NCBI GenBank assembly: GCA_001600455.1
Contig: BCKC01000003.1
Location: 62,001 to 126,000, forward strand
From: Endocalyx cinctus
Lineage: Eukaryota; Ascomycota; Sordariomycetes; Amphisphaeriales; Apiosporaceae
Direction of reading: 5' to 3'
DNA: 64,000 bases
Both the position numbers and the translations under genes were made by a program. Shown piece after piece: positions 48,256-58,812 of this stretch (position 1 is the stretch's first letter; every line of letters starts with the position of its first letter). The notes under the pieces were generated by a model. That model saw only the letters and a list, made by a program, of their open reading frames with translations. It ran no database searches and was not told the origin of the DNA.

Positions 48256-48958
48256 GTCTACCTAGACTTGTTTAGTTGGAGAAAGATAGGAAAAAGAAAT
48301 GAGGCGAATATGTGTATAAAGTAGATTCGATGAAATAAAACAACTGGCTACGTTAGTTATTACTTATCCCCTCTCTGTGCCATGAACCAAAGGAAATATA
48401 TGGAAATTGGAGGAAAGAAAAGGAAAAACGAAAATGAATGGTTTGGTGATCTCGAATTGGTGGGGTATAAATTATGGGCGCAGTCCGTGTAAGCCACAGG
48501 AAGCTGAAAAACACAAATGTGCTTTTTCTTCCTATTCGCCCTCTGCACCTGCAAATTTTATCGTCCAATCAAATGCGGAAGACACAACGGTGTCATCATC
48601 GATCTTGCGTGAGGTAACTTGGCTCACACCTGTGGATGTCCGGCTCGGAACGCAGCTCCGTCGTGTGATAGCCGCCGTAGGTTGGATATGGTGTTTCGCG
48701 ACAATATGATTGAAGACGTGATATATTAGTCAACACAGGGAGAAGAGAAGGATGATGCGGTTAATGAAACGTATATATAGTTTCAATTGCTTTCAAATTC
48801 AATGAATAAAGTACTACTATCATTCGCGAAGTAGGATAGGTTAAAATATAATACCATAGATCAGTTGCGATATAACCAAATATTGTTCCCGTAATCGAAG
48901 CCGTCCCGAGCACAAATTGATTGATCATAAAGACCGCCTCGCTATTGCTATATCCACC
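48256..48958. other. Divergent spacer
   Basis: It lies between the bZIP-like gene and the small gene at 48959. The 100-codon open frame at 48407 has no supporting features. Confidence 0.45.
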
Positions 48959-49269
48959 ATGTCGACCAAATCATCCCGAACAGACGTGAACACAGACGGG
49001 AGCTCGTAAGTAGGCCACGAAATATCTGACAGATTCAGCTAAGGGTACCTCTACTAACTCATCACGTACGTAGGTCGCGTAAATACAGTTGCCCCGTGAT
49101 TCTCGACGAGTACTTGCAAAGTTCTACCACAGTTACCGAAAAAATCATGTTCTCGGGTAACACGTGTTCAGGTCGAACCACCGTGTCAGACAAGAAAAAG
49201 AAGACGAAGAAATTCCTGGATGAGTGGGAATCAGGGTATTCCAAGCATCGTAGGCAAGGACGATCATAG
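48959..49269 (+). CDS. Small hypothetical protein, two exons (80 aa)
   Basis: Exon 1 is 48959-49005, starting in a strong context (CCACCATG) and ending at a GTAAGT donor. Intron 1 is 68 nt with a CTAAC branch-like site and a TAG acceptor. Exon 2 is 49074-49269. The junction is in phase and the total is 81 codons. The product is polar, with a Lys-rich patch (SDKKKKTKKFLDEWESG) and two Cys. No domain, signal peptide or membrane segment is seen. Support comes only from the well-formed start and splice signals, and the opposite strand has a competing random frame. Transcript data would decide. Confidence 0.45.
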
Positions 49270-49627
49270 GCAGAAAAAAAAAAAAAAAACCGAAAAGAAC
49301 ATGTTATATTAATATATAGCTGGAGTATAAAGACACGTAGTTTTTGAAAGAAGTCTTCTTGACTCAACAGTTTACGGCTTACGTATATGGTTCAAACGGG
49401 CTCAGGGGGGAAGGGGTACGAATCATGACGAGAAGTAAGGACGCTATTACATGAACTATGTAATTCACTGAAGTTAAGAAGTAATTAATCAATCATAAAA
49501 TTAAGCTATCGACTTTTGTCGCTCTCTTCCTTAACTCCATTTCGAAGATTCGACATGCGAAAGGGAAAAAAAAAAGAAAATATGTAGAAAAGAAGAGAAA
49601 AGAAAAGGATGGATGCTCCCCCTTTTA
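49270..49627. other. Convergent spacer
   Basis: AT-rich 3' region between the small gene and the secreted protein gene; nothing else is seen. Confidence 0.45.
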
Positions 49628-50072
49628 TTAAGCATCAACGCAGCTAATCGACCCAAACTTGTTCTTAGTCGCCTCCCACCAGCTCGACTCGATCATGCCA
49701 CCGTCGCAACCTGAAGTGACGTCGAACTTCCAGTTGAGGATATGGGTGCTCTCGATACCTCCGCAGTAGGTCTTGGAGGGGAGGCAGACGCCGAAGCGGT
49801 TGTTGTTATCCCATAGACCTCCGCAGATGCCCGAGATGTCGACGACGTTCTGGGCCCAGACGTCGACCGTTTTGGAACCTCTGCAAGGAGGAAAAAGAGT
49901 TAGTTAGAGATGGATGAAATAATTGAAAAGGGGAAACTGGGTTTATAAATAGGAGGGGAAAAAACAGGACCATTACTTACCCAACTCCGTTGTTGGTAAT
50001 AACGCACGAGTTGGCGGAAGCCGTTCCCAAGAGGGAGAGGACGCTGATGATGGAGGTGGTAGTGAACTTCAT
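49628..50072 (-). CDS. Small secreted protein with six or more Cys (114 aa)
   Basis: Two exons (50072-49981 and 49880-49628) around a 100-nt intron give 115 codons in phase. The signal peptide is MKFTTTSIISVLSLLGTASA, and the mature protein begins at about NSCVITNNGVG. The mature part of about 94 residues has cysteines in SCVI, GICGGLW, VCLPS, YCGG, SGCDGG and SCVDA, and is rich in Trp and Gly. The layout fits an effector-like or antimicrobial-like secreted protein. I do not recognise a named family. A TATAAATA box stands about 200 bp upstream. The AT-rich flanks contrast with the GC-rich coding part. Confidence 0.78.
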
Positions 50073-50272
50073 TTTGGCTTGAAAGTGTGGCTGATAATGA
50101 AATGAATAAATGGTGATTTGGAGTGAGGGTGAAGCTGAGGTGGAAGATGCTGTGGCCTTTCTAGTTGAGTAGATACCGGAGAATGTAGAGAAAAGTGGTT
50201 GTAGAAGAAGAGCTGTGCAATCGTGATGATGATAGAAAACCAAAACCGAACTTTATCACGAGGAAAGGTCAG

Positions 50273-50280
50273 TATTTATA
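50273..50280 (-). promoter_or_regulatory. TATA box of the secreted protein gene
   Basis: TATAAATA on the minus strand, about 200 bp upstream of the ATG at 50072. Confidence 0.35.
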
Positions 50281-51546
50281 CACTAACTTTCTCGCACGGG
50301 AGTATCCTCGCATGTCTCTATACATGGACATATCACTACCTCGAGACCAAAAACGGAATCTTCACTCAACTTAGAAAATCATCAACGCATGCTAGTCATC
50401 AGGCGGATAAAGAGGCACAGCGAGGCACAGGGTAAAGGTAAATTGAACCACTCGATGAAATGGTCTCATCTCCGTAAGGGTACCGATGTCACGATAGCTC
50501 GGCTCCTTCGAATACTAACTCAAAATAGAATTACCAAAGATACTTATTCTCTAGGTGCATTTAAATATAGGACCGCCCTAACCAGCTAATTAGAAAGTGT
50601 AAGAAATGAACAGTACGGTCCGAAGGGCGTACCGATATAGAATTGAATACCCTAAATTTCTAACACGGTCCTTTCTAAGCGGCTCTAGAAAACCGCTGCC
50701 GATGACATCCTTGTATTAAAGCTTAACGTTACATTATAGAAGAGTTTAACGTCGGGCGTTGGTCGAAGACACAGACCAGAGCAACTTCTACTAAGCGAAT
50801 CCTACGAACTCCATAATCATTGACTTATCCACATTTTTACCTTGAAACGAAAAACAATGTAAAGGTCACCAAGCCAAGACCAGTAGGTGATATAACGAGG
50901 GTACTATAACGAGATAGCGTAGAAGTAAGAAGATTCTATTGACTTTCTATTTTCGTGGTAATGCGCTAACCTTTAACTGATCGGATTACTTAAACTTGTT
51001 CATGGAAGGATTCCGATGTGTAACAGAAAGGTAATACTTATAACTAATGAACCAGACTACGGAGCTACGCTATACCATACATCGCTCGGTACTATTGTGT
51101 CAACGTTACTCGGAATAAATCTCATGTTTTAATTTGGATAAATAAAGCGCGAGCTGAATTACACTACAAAAGGACGTCCATGTCTAAGCTTAACTGTGGA
51201 AAGCAAGGTAGATCATTTTTCAGCTTCTATTAATTATTAGAGGCTAAGGGTGGGGGCCCTTTGATATGGTGATGGATGTAGGATAAAAATATATACGGAG
51301 TATATAAAACACCGATGCGCTGAGGCGGATGGTGCTAATTAATTTCGATGCCTCGTTAGGATATCTAGTCCATAATTAAGTACGCCAATTCCCAGTAAAA
51401 TTTATAGTAGTATTGATGCAAATATGATATGAAGTCTCATTCGATCTTAATAACTTTTTTTTTTTTTTTTTTTTCGCCTCTTCCAGTCTTCCCAGCCGGA
51501 GTATGTAAATGCAAGACAAAGACGCGATGCCGTGTATGTGTGTGTA

Positions 51547-51548
<2 letters not shown>

Positions 51549-51571
<23 letters not shown>
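51549..51571. repeat. (AG)n microsatellite
   Basis: A perfect AG dinucleotide run of about 11 units just beyond the 3' end of the vacuolar transporter gene. Confidence 0.85.
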
Positions 51572-51577
<6 letters not shown>

Positions 51578-51607
51578 TTACGTAGCCATGAAACATTTCC
51601 TCGTCCA

Positions 51608-53359
51608 CTAACTTGAGATCGTAATAACCGTCGTGTAAATCATAGCGACAAACCCTACCACCGCGAAAACAATATCGCCTACTTTAGCAGCCGGCGACGT
51701 AGCGACGCCTCTATAGTGCAAGATGGCCGGGTATATGTAAACGAGAGGAACGCACGCGACCGATCCAATAAGGGCGACGAAAAGATCCAGATTACCGCCG
51801 CCCCATATGGAGATAGCGGCACAGACGAGAACCAGAAAGGTCCTAAACGCATTCTTGGTCCACTTCATCGTCATGCTCTTTTTACCCGAGTAGGATCCAA
51901 AGATCTTACCTTCGAGGATACGGAGGGCCGGGAAGAGCTGGACCGGGGTGCCGACGAGGACGGCGAGCGAGTACAGAAACTGAACGGCGTTGACCAGCTT
52001 GCTATCCTGGGGGTAGTTGTTGATGATCTCGATCTGCGTATTCTCTCCGAACGTTGCGTAGCAAAGTGCGCCGACGGCGGTGAAGATGACGGTGATGATG
52101 AACATGATCAACGCTAGAAGCCATTCGAAATGCTGAGGTTTAGCCATAGACGACTGGATCGGCAGGATAAGACCGATGCCTTCGTACGTGAAAATGGCAG
52201 CTCCGATGGTGAGAGTGTACTTGCTCGGGTTGAACAAGACAACGGTTTCGTGAATACCGTTGGCGGCTAGTTCGGCGATGTCGTAGTAGTAGATATACGT
52301 CACTCCTACCAATATGAACGCGTCGGCCAGGAGAGCAACGGCGCCGAGCTTGGCGATATTCCGTATGAAAGCGAGAGGAATAAGGATAGCCAGTTGCATT
52401 AGAACGAGATGAGTCGGCGAAAGAGGACTATCGCCTCGAACGAGCGCTTGAAGAACGGACGTCATGTTTTCGGCAACAAACACAATCCCCGTGCACACGA
52501 ATCCGAGCTGAGAGAGCGTAATGGACCCGAGGATGACGGCACGCATGCGAGGCCCTAAGATGGCGTCGCCTATCTCGCCGTAACCACCGCCGTACCTCTT
52601 CTTACATTCCAATAGCAGGTGGAAGGCGAACATGGTGACAGAAGACACAACCAACATGGTTAAAGAAGAAAACAGAATGCCGCCATTGTTGAAAGCTTTG
52701 GGTAAAAACATGATTCCGGTGCCGATGAAGGCCTTGAGCAAAGTGAAGAAAGTTTTCCCGGTGCTGGCCGTGGCCGAACGCTTCACGCGCGAGCTCCTCC
52801 TCGAACCAAGCAAAGGTCGGCGTTCCGGCGGGAGACGGGCGTTTTGGTCCGCCGCTCGGGCTTCTTCGTCGTCGTCGAGGTCCGTCGATACCGCTTCGTC
52901 ATCCGAGTCGGCCAAATCTTCACCGGCGAAATTGCCGTAAAGGTCCAAGAACTCGACGAAATTCCTGGTGACGCGATTCCTGGCGGCCCAGATATTTCGC
53001 TGCTCGTGCTGCTGTATAAAAGCTCTACGGAATCCTCCGGGAGCCAATTGCTGCCTGGGAGCTAGGCCCTCCATGTCCTCGGTGATGGGTGGGTCGAGAG
53101 GATGGTGAAATGTGGCGGCACGTTTATGCATCTTGGCGCGAGCAGCGGTCTTGAAGATATCCCGATGAATATCACCACCCTGTAGCTTTAACGAGGAGTT
53201 CTCCGAGTTCGGGTCCAGCGAGTCCTGATTCAAGGGAGATGACCGACCGGAGGGGCCAGGTTCACCATCGAAGGCATGGGAATAACCAGATGGGAGATGC
53301 TCGGAGACAATTTCAGCATCTTGTACAAGGTTTTGAGTTGACGCTGGATTTTCCGTCAT
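51608..53359 (-). CDS. Vacuolar amino acid transporter (AAAP family, AVT3/AVT4-like)
   Basis: A single-exon gene of 583 residues. The N-terminal 200 residues are hydrophilic and cytosolic, with acidic stretches (ADSDDEAVSTDLDDDEE) typical of AVT3/4 and SLC36 relatives. The transmembrane part starts at KTFFTLLKAFIGTGIMFLPKAF, the family's first helix, and has about eleven membrane segments with FTYEGIGLILPIQSSM and YATFGE near the middle. Yeast AVT3 and AVT4 export neutral amino acids from the vacuole, so the same role is inferred. The length suits the family. The start was chosen as the first ATG of the long frame. The flanks are AT-rich with poly(A) runs. Confidence 0.9.
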   Translation of the reverse strand: MTENPASTQNLVQDAEIVSEHLPSGYSHAFDGEPGPSGRSSPLNQDSLDPNSENSSLKLQGGDIHRDIFKTAARAKMHKRAATFHHPLDPPITEDMEGLAPRQQLAPGGFRRAFIQQHEQRNIWAARNRVTRNFVEFLDLYGNFAGEDLADSDDEAVSTDLDDDEEARAADQNARLPPERRPLLGSRRSSRVKRSATASTGKTFFTLLKAFIGTGIMFLPKAFNNGGILFSSLTMLVVSSVTMFAFHLLLECKKRYGGGYGEIGDAILGPRMRAVILGSITLSQLGFVCTGIVFVAENMTSVLQALVRGDSPLSPTHLVLMQLAILIPLAFIRNIAKLGAVALLADAFILVGVTYIYYYDIAELAANGIHETVVLFNPSKYTLTIGAAIFTYEGIGLILPIQSSMAKPQHFEWLLALIMFIITVIFTAVGALCYATFGENTQIEIINNYPQDSKLVNAVQFLYSLAVLVGTPVQLFPALRILEGKIFGSYSGKKSMTMKWTKNAFRTFLVLVCAAISIWGGGNLDLFVALIGSVACVPLVYIYPAILHYRGVATSPAAKVGDIVFAVVGFVAMIYTTVITISS

Positions 53360-53627
53360 GTTTGATAATAATCAAAAAATGAAAGAGGGAGGAAGAAAAA
53401 AAGAATTAGACAGACGCCAGCATATACATAAAATTCAAGAAAACGGATCAGAACAACAATTAAAATATAAATTCTTCATCACATTTACATAGAGAAATGT
53501 ACGGATAATAAATCTCTAATATAATATATCTATTTTCAAGAATAAAATACGAAGTTTAGTGATTCTAAGCCAGGTTGATGGATACGAAAAAAAGTCAAAA
53601 AAAAATGACTTTTTAAGGAATAGAAAA

Positions 53628-53664
<37 letters not shown>

Positions 53665-54904
53665 GTCTGAAATCCGGAGGTCGGCAAGTTGGGCGATTTG
53701 AGTCTAGACTAAAATTCATGTGGGGAAAGTTGATGAGCTGGAGAAAGTGAACGGCATCGTAGCACTGCGTAGCACTGAGTAGCACTGAGTATCGCTGTAC
53801 ATAGTGGACATACCCGTGAACATATCACTGTATCACTGTCCATATCACTGTGTAGCGTTAACATGTGCTTCAATGATTGGCTACTTGTTTTTCAAGTCTT
53901 AACCGATATAAGCCTAGTCATGCGGTACCTGAGACTCGGAGGATAAAGTCATTAACAGTCTACTCCTTTCTAAGCCATTCTTGTTATAGCGCTGTAGCAA
54001 CTAAACTTTAGTGATAAACACTCACCGAAGCATAAACTCTTAGCATCTGACATCAACTGAAGCATACTTATTTCCATCCAACGATTTTTTATTTATTCAT
54101 TATTATTATTATTATTATTTTATCTTATCTCTATACTCCTTTATATCTTAATATATACTCGACTTAATTGTACATAAGTCATACTTGCTTAACCTCCTTC
54201 TATCTAAAAATGCAGATATAGGCAGACAGGTAAGTATGGTATGGTACACCTTGCCAAAAGGAAGCATGGGCAACAGTAAATTGAGCCATTCGATAGCTTC
54301 CAAATCGCCAAGATTATAATCTCGTGATTAATGACGTCGCTACTCAAAACATTAAGGTTCAATTGTACCACTTTAAGTCGCGTGACGGACCGTTACTTCT
54401 GCAACGACTTACCTACCTAGGTACATACCTACATACCTACATCCAATCTCTAATATCCGTGGAGAGACAAACATCCACGGATATTATCCTACTGTACGTA
54501 TATACTACCCGTAGACTGTACATAGGTTACATCCATGCCCTTAAGCACCAGTTCTAACTGTACCTATCGTTTTTTTTTTTTTTTTTTTTTTAAAAAAAAA
54601 GATCTCAAAATAAATATGCACTCTATTTGTTGGGACAGCGGCATCGTTTCCCGATGTCGGATACAATCCATGCATTTTTTTGATAAAACTCCGATTTTGT
54701 TGATTCTCCGAATACTTATAGTAGAGAGTAATACGCTTCCATAATGATGACAAGACCAGACCGCTATATAATAGTGTAGCCAGAAATCCGTCGAAGACTT
54801 ATGACGTTGAAAACTCCCACACCCTGATCATATCGTATTTGATCCATCTCGAACTAATCCAAGTACCCAGCTGGTATTCGAAAGCTGCATATGATCTGGA
54901 TAAT
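53360..54904. other. Spacer with long homopolymer tracts
   Basis: It includes a 32-nt A run (53631-53662), a T22A9 block (54570-54600), tandem GTAGCACTGA units (53758-53795), an ATT run near 54103-54117 and a TAGGTA cluster (54408-54440). The Lys-rich or Phe-rich frames over the tracts are artefacts. No gene is seen. Confidence 0.55.
53631..53662. repeat. 32-nt poly(A) tract
   Basis: An uninterrupted run of 32 A, the longest homopolymer in the window, about 270 bp upstream of the vacuolar transporter start. Confidence 0.9.
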
Positions 54905-56062
54905 TTAGGAACCACCATTAGTCAAAAAAGTCTCGTCGCTTTCCATGCGCTCGCAGTATTTTTCCATATTCTCGGCGGTGCAGAATTGCTGAATCTTGTC
55001 GGAAACCTCAGTCTTGCCGAGGCCGCGTTCCTCCATGGCCTCTATCTCGCGGGGAATAACCTCGGAGCAGAAGTAACTGAGAAGAGACACTTTCTCGACC
55101 GTGATATCTCCCCTCTCGGCTAATACCAGCGCGTTACCGCGCATCCAGTCGGTTCGAGAGCGGTATTGCCTAGTGAATTCGGTACGACTCATCAGCATGG
55201 TCAAGAGGACCGCTGCAGGATTGTACCACGGCGTCGTCGTAGATTCGTGGAATTTATGCCAGGGCCGTTGATAAGGGTGCTGAAAAACGCGAACCGGCAT
55301 CCCGAGCTTCCTCGAGACTGTCGAAACGGGGTGCTCGTCAGAATCGAACATGTAGCCAGGAATGATAATCGGGGTGAAGTGATCCGTCATGAATTCTTCT
55401 CTCTCGGCAGCGCAGCTGATCTGAACACCAACCACTCCATGATTACATCCGAGGTTCAGTTTGTTAAGAGGAAGAATCGGGGGCTTATCGTTGCCACAAA
55501 TAAAGAAATCCAAGGCATGGCGGAAATCTTCTAGGGTTACATCGACGAACATACTCCCCTCTTCTTCATCTCCATCTTCGGCGTCGTCTGATTTATCTCC
55601 CGTGACGCTTCGTGTCACCATAATCGGGCCTCCGCAGCGCCAGTTCGTAGTGGCCGTTCTACCGATGACCTTGACGAGGCTGGGGTTTATAGGAGTTCGG
55701 CGAGTAGATTCATAGCAGATCATGAGCGCGTACTTGAATTCCCGTAACCTCTTTTGGTTTCCTTGAAGTGCTACGCTGCTCAGCGATCTTTTTCCGAGCC
55801 CCAAAGCTCTACGAATATCGGAAGACCACTCTCGCCGGTTGAACCATGTCAAGATCGGATACGCCGTATCTGCAGGGAACAAGATGGCACGTCGATGATT
55901 TTCGGATGGACGCCCCGGTTCTTCGTTGATAAGGGCACAGAGGTATTTATGGCAGGGCCGGTCCTCTTTCTGGCAGTCTTTCGAACAATAGTAGGTGCTC
56001 TGACAGCGAGTGCAGGCCTTGGCATCGGGTGCATTGCACATGATGCAAATGGGTTTAGACAT
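54905..56062 (-). CDS. MYND zinc-finger protein (385 aa)
   Basis: A single-exon gene. The MYND finger is at the N-terminus (about residues 5-42): C-x2-C, C-x2-C in KACTRCQSTYYCSKDCQKED, and a final H-x3-C (CHKYLC), which would bind two zinc ions and mediate protein-protein contacts. The rest has no SET or other catalytic motif I can see. It includes an acidic loop (DDAEDGDEEEG) and a conserved-looking core (PWHKFHESTTTPWYNPAAVLL). Many fungi carry expanded families of such MYND-only proteins of unknown function. The first ATG of the frame was taken as the start. Confidence 0.85.
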   Translation of the reverse strand: MSKPICIMCNAPDAKACTRCQSTYYCSKDCQKEDRPCHKYLCALINEEPGRPSENHRRAILFPADTAYPILTWFNRREWSSDIRRALGLGKRSLSSVALQGNQKRLREFKYALMICYESTRRTPINPSLVKVIGRTATTNWRCGGPIMVTRSVTGDKSDDAEDGDEEEGSMFVDVTLEDFRHALDFFICGNDKPPILPLNKLNLGCNHGVVGVQISCAAEREEFMTDHFTPIIIPGYMFDSDEHPVSTVSRKLGMPVRVFQHPYQRPWHKFHESTTTPWYNPAAVLLTMLMSRTEFTRQYRSRTDWMRGNALVLAERGDITVEKVSLLSYFCSEVIPREIEAMEERGLGKTEVSDKIQQFCTAENMEKYCERMESDETFLTNGGS

Positions 56063-57310
56063 CTTCAACGTGATTCAATGATTTGATGAGCGTAGGAAAA
56101 GGGAGACTATTGGGATAATATTAATATATAATTAAACGAGAATGTAGTACGAGGGAGTTTATCCAGGTTCATCTGAAACCTAAATAGAAAGGGATGTATT
56201 GGTTGAAAAGAGGAACGCTGCTGCTATCCATGTATACGCAGCTTAGAGGTAATTACGAAATATGGTTATCAACCAAGCAGTTACGTTGCTTCAGTAAAAT
56301 GAACAGAATTTTCTCGTACTTTCTTCCCTTTTCAAGGAGATAACAGATCTGTGCAAATAGATTTGGTGAGAAATGCTGGAGGACATTAAGTGTGTAAGAT
56401 TGGGGAAGGTACACGAAATATACTTGAGTGGCAAATGTAAGGATCGAATTGTCTGAAGTAGAAATGTAAAATCTATAACCTTATGATTCTAGGGAAAGGG
56501 GGACATGTGAAGATGAAGGTAAAGTACAAAAATTTAACCTGTAATACGCTCCGGGAGCCAACGTTGAGATTGGTGATCGTGAGTGTAGTTAGATAATAAT
56601 CAGACGAGATTATGAAGAACGATGTCTACAGAAGATGTCTTTTCTTATGCTTTATTACCCAGTAAAGACTCATCTGTCTCATGGGCAAAGGTAAAATGAG
56701 GTATAAAAATGAATGAAACAATCCACGGTACGTATCGGAATAAATATTTTATAGGATGGGAAGGGTGTGCCACGGTATTTAAAATATTTGACTAGTGAGA
56801 ACACAGCCAGTTGCGCTCCCAAAACGTCAAAGAATACCATTCAAGTCTCTTTAAACAATGGTAGGCCTCCGGTGAAATTCAAGTGTATTCAGATAAGTAA
56901 AGACAACAGAGCATCAGCTTCTTTTTCTAGTAGGAATATATATTTTGTGCCTGATGAAGAAATACTGGAAACCGAATTGGTGTCTTCTTATTTGGTATAA
57001 TTAGTAATTGTATTTCAATCTGCTACCCATAACTTCCTAACATTACATATTCTTCGTACGTAGTTACACATCTTTGCTGTTCTCTTCCATGAGTCTCACT
57101 GATCGATTCTTAATCGCTTACGTAGGTAATCCCTTAAATAAGACGATAGGAGTCTTAGGGAGCATACATTCTTTTTAAACCAACCAAACTCATTGGTTAA
57201 TTATCCATTTGCCCGAGTAGATGGAAATAGATAGCTCAGACAGATCGAAGCCTTGTATCTTTCTTTGTATGCCGGATACGAAAACGGATGCATAATTATG
57301 GTTTGTATAT
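56063..57310. other. Spacer upstream of the MYND gene
   Basis: AT-rich. The 77-codon frame at 56767-57000 has no recognisable motif and is left uncalled. It ends at the HET relic. Confidence 0.45.
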
Positions 57311-57938
57311 TCAATGCAACTGCTTTACGTGGTTCGTCCAAGGGCATCTTCGCTCGCGCGTAGTCTTCCGGTTGGCAGCCCCGCTCATACGTTTTGCGAC
57401 GCTGATGGAGCTCAGACGAGAACTGTCTAGAAGGATATCGCTGTCTGTTCTGGTTGTTTGGCTCAAATCAGGAAGGTGGCCCTTTTCAGATCCGATACTG
57501 CGCCACTCCTCTTCGTGATTTATATATGTATATAATTCGATGTTGATAGGCGCAATGAGTTCCTGAAGTGTAAAACCCCGTGAAAACCACCGGCACCGAG
57601 AAAATACATCTGCCGGTGACGCACTCTCCTCGAAAACGACCTACGATGGCTAGTCTTCCAGATACGTAAAGCAGACATCGGCGTTAGAATACCATTTGAA
57701 CATGGACTTGACGGCCTCGCTCAACTCAGAGCTACTCGTCTCATCAATGTCTGCCAAATTATTAGTGCTGGTTAAGTTATGATCAGAGTGATTGCTGAGC
57801 GAATCCTATAATAGCAAGTCTCCATCCACGCCCGTTCGAGACCTCATCAAGTCCCCAAGTATGCGAGAGGATAGCATAAGGAGGAATATCCTTCACAAAT
57901 TCCTGCAGCTCCACCGTCTGAACGTTAACGAGTCTCAT
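57311..57938 (-). pseudogene. HET-domain (heterokaryon incompatibility) gene relic
   Basis: It reads from an ATG at 57938. Segment 1 gives RLVNVQTVELQEF and IPPYAILSHTWG, the hallmark start of the fungal HET domain, and ends at a stop. After a frame change, segment 2 (from about 57751) gives DIDETSSSELSEAVKSMF, WYSNADVCFTYLED, two TAG stops (57652-57650 and 57643-57641), RWFSRGFTLQELIAP, and SVAKRMSGAANRKTTR before the frame is lost. These are the consecutive conserved blocks of the domain in the right order. The usual DTCCID core is missing or eroded where the frame changes. Intact HET proteins trigger cell death on non-self fusion; this copy cannot encode one. No downstream effector region remains. 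Confidence 0.85.
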
Positions 57939-58812
57939 GAACACGGTCCACAAATTCATTGATAATGTAACCTCTTATATGCAATATATATAATTAATAA
58001 AGAGGCATCATTTTCTGACGAGAGGTGCTTTCTAGTTTGATACTGACTTGATGATGGAAATGCCTAGAGATAAATTGGAGACGAGGAGAATACTATTTTA
58101 TGAGCTGAGCAACGATGCTGACTGAATACTTTGGACCCGACCAATCACCCCTACACCCCCCTACACCCCCCTAAAGACATATCATGGATGCAGGCACATG
58201 GGCAGATGGGTTGCCTCCCTAGAGAAAACTCTAGGTTATACCCGTGTACAGTTACGTACGCTCGTCCATAACTTTTTTATGTCTCGCTTTCAAATTATAG
58301 GAAGAGCGAAGAGCATATATGCGATAATAAAAATGATAGAGTCATTTAGGTATTGTGACGATTCATTTCGATAGAAAAAAGACGGTATCGGCTAAGTTTT
58401 ATTAGATGAGCTACACCGCAAGTATCCTATCATTATACTTTGTAGGGAGTAAATAGGTACTTATTTAGAGGGGTAGAGGGGTTAATACCTCTACGTAGTA
58501 AAAAACAGCACCCTACCAGCCTACTATCTGAGAAAAGGGATAGCGCGTTTTAGCGATAAGGTCAGCGCAAGTCAGTTGACTTGAATAAATAAAACCTGAA
58601 CGATCAACGATCATTCCCCCCTTTCCTGGATACCAAAGATACCAAACAACTTATATACAAATATATTTATTTTAGATCCCGTGTTTGATTAGAAGAATAA
58701 CGAAGAATAATATCGGAGTCAAAATATCATTAGCTGAAAACGAAAGAGAGAGAGAGAAAAAAAAAAAAAAAAAGGAGGGAAGAATAAGTATTTACCTATT
58801 TGGTCCTACAAA
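57939..58812. other. Spacer between HET relic and antiporter
   Basis: No gene. It contains CCCCTACACCCCCC-type C-rich repeats (about 58148-58172), a perfect 7-bp hairpin CCTAGAG-AAAA-CTCTAGG (58218-58235) and the antiporter promoter. Confidence 0.5.

Larger units (their letters stand above)
50073..51607. other. 1.5-kb AT-rich spacer
   Basis: Promoter of the secreted protein on the left and 3' region of the vacuolar transporter on the right. One TACGGAGTA copy lies at 51294-51302, a 20-nt T run at 51455-51474 and an AG run at 51549-51571. No gene is seen. Confidence 0.5.

Noticed and set aside
53559..53785. Lys-rich and Phe-rich frames across the 32-nt poly(A) tract
   Set aside because: Their coding character comes only from the homopolymer.
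56767..57000. 77-codon plus-strand frame between the MYND gene and the HET relic
   Set aside because: No motif, no start context and random-looking composition.
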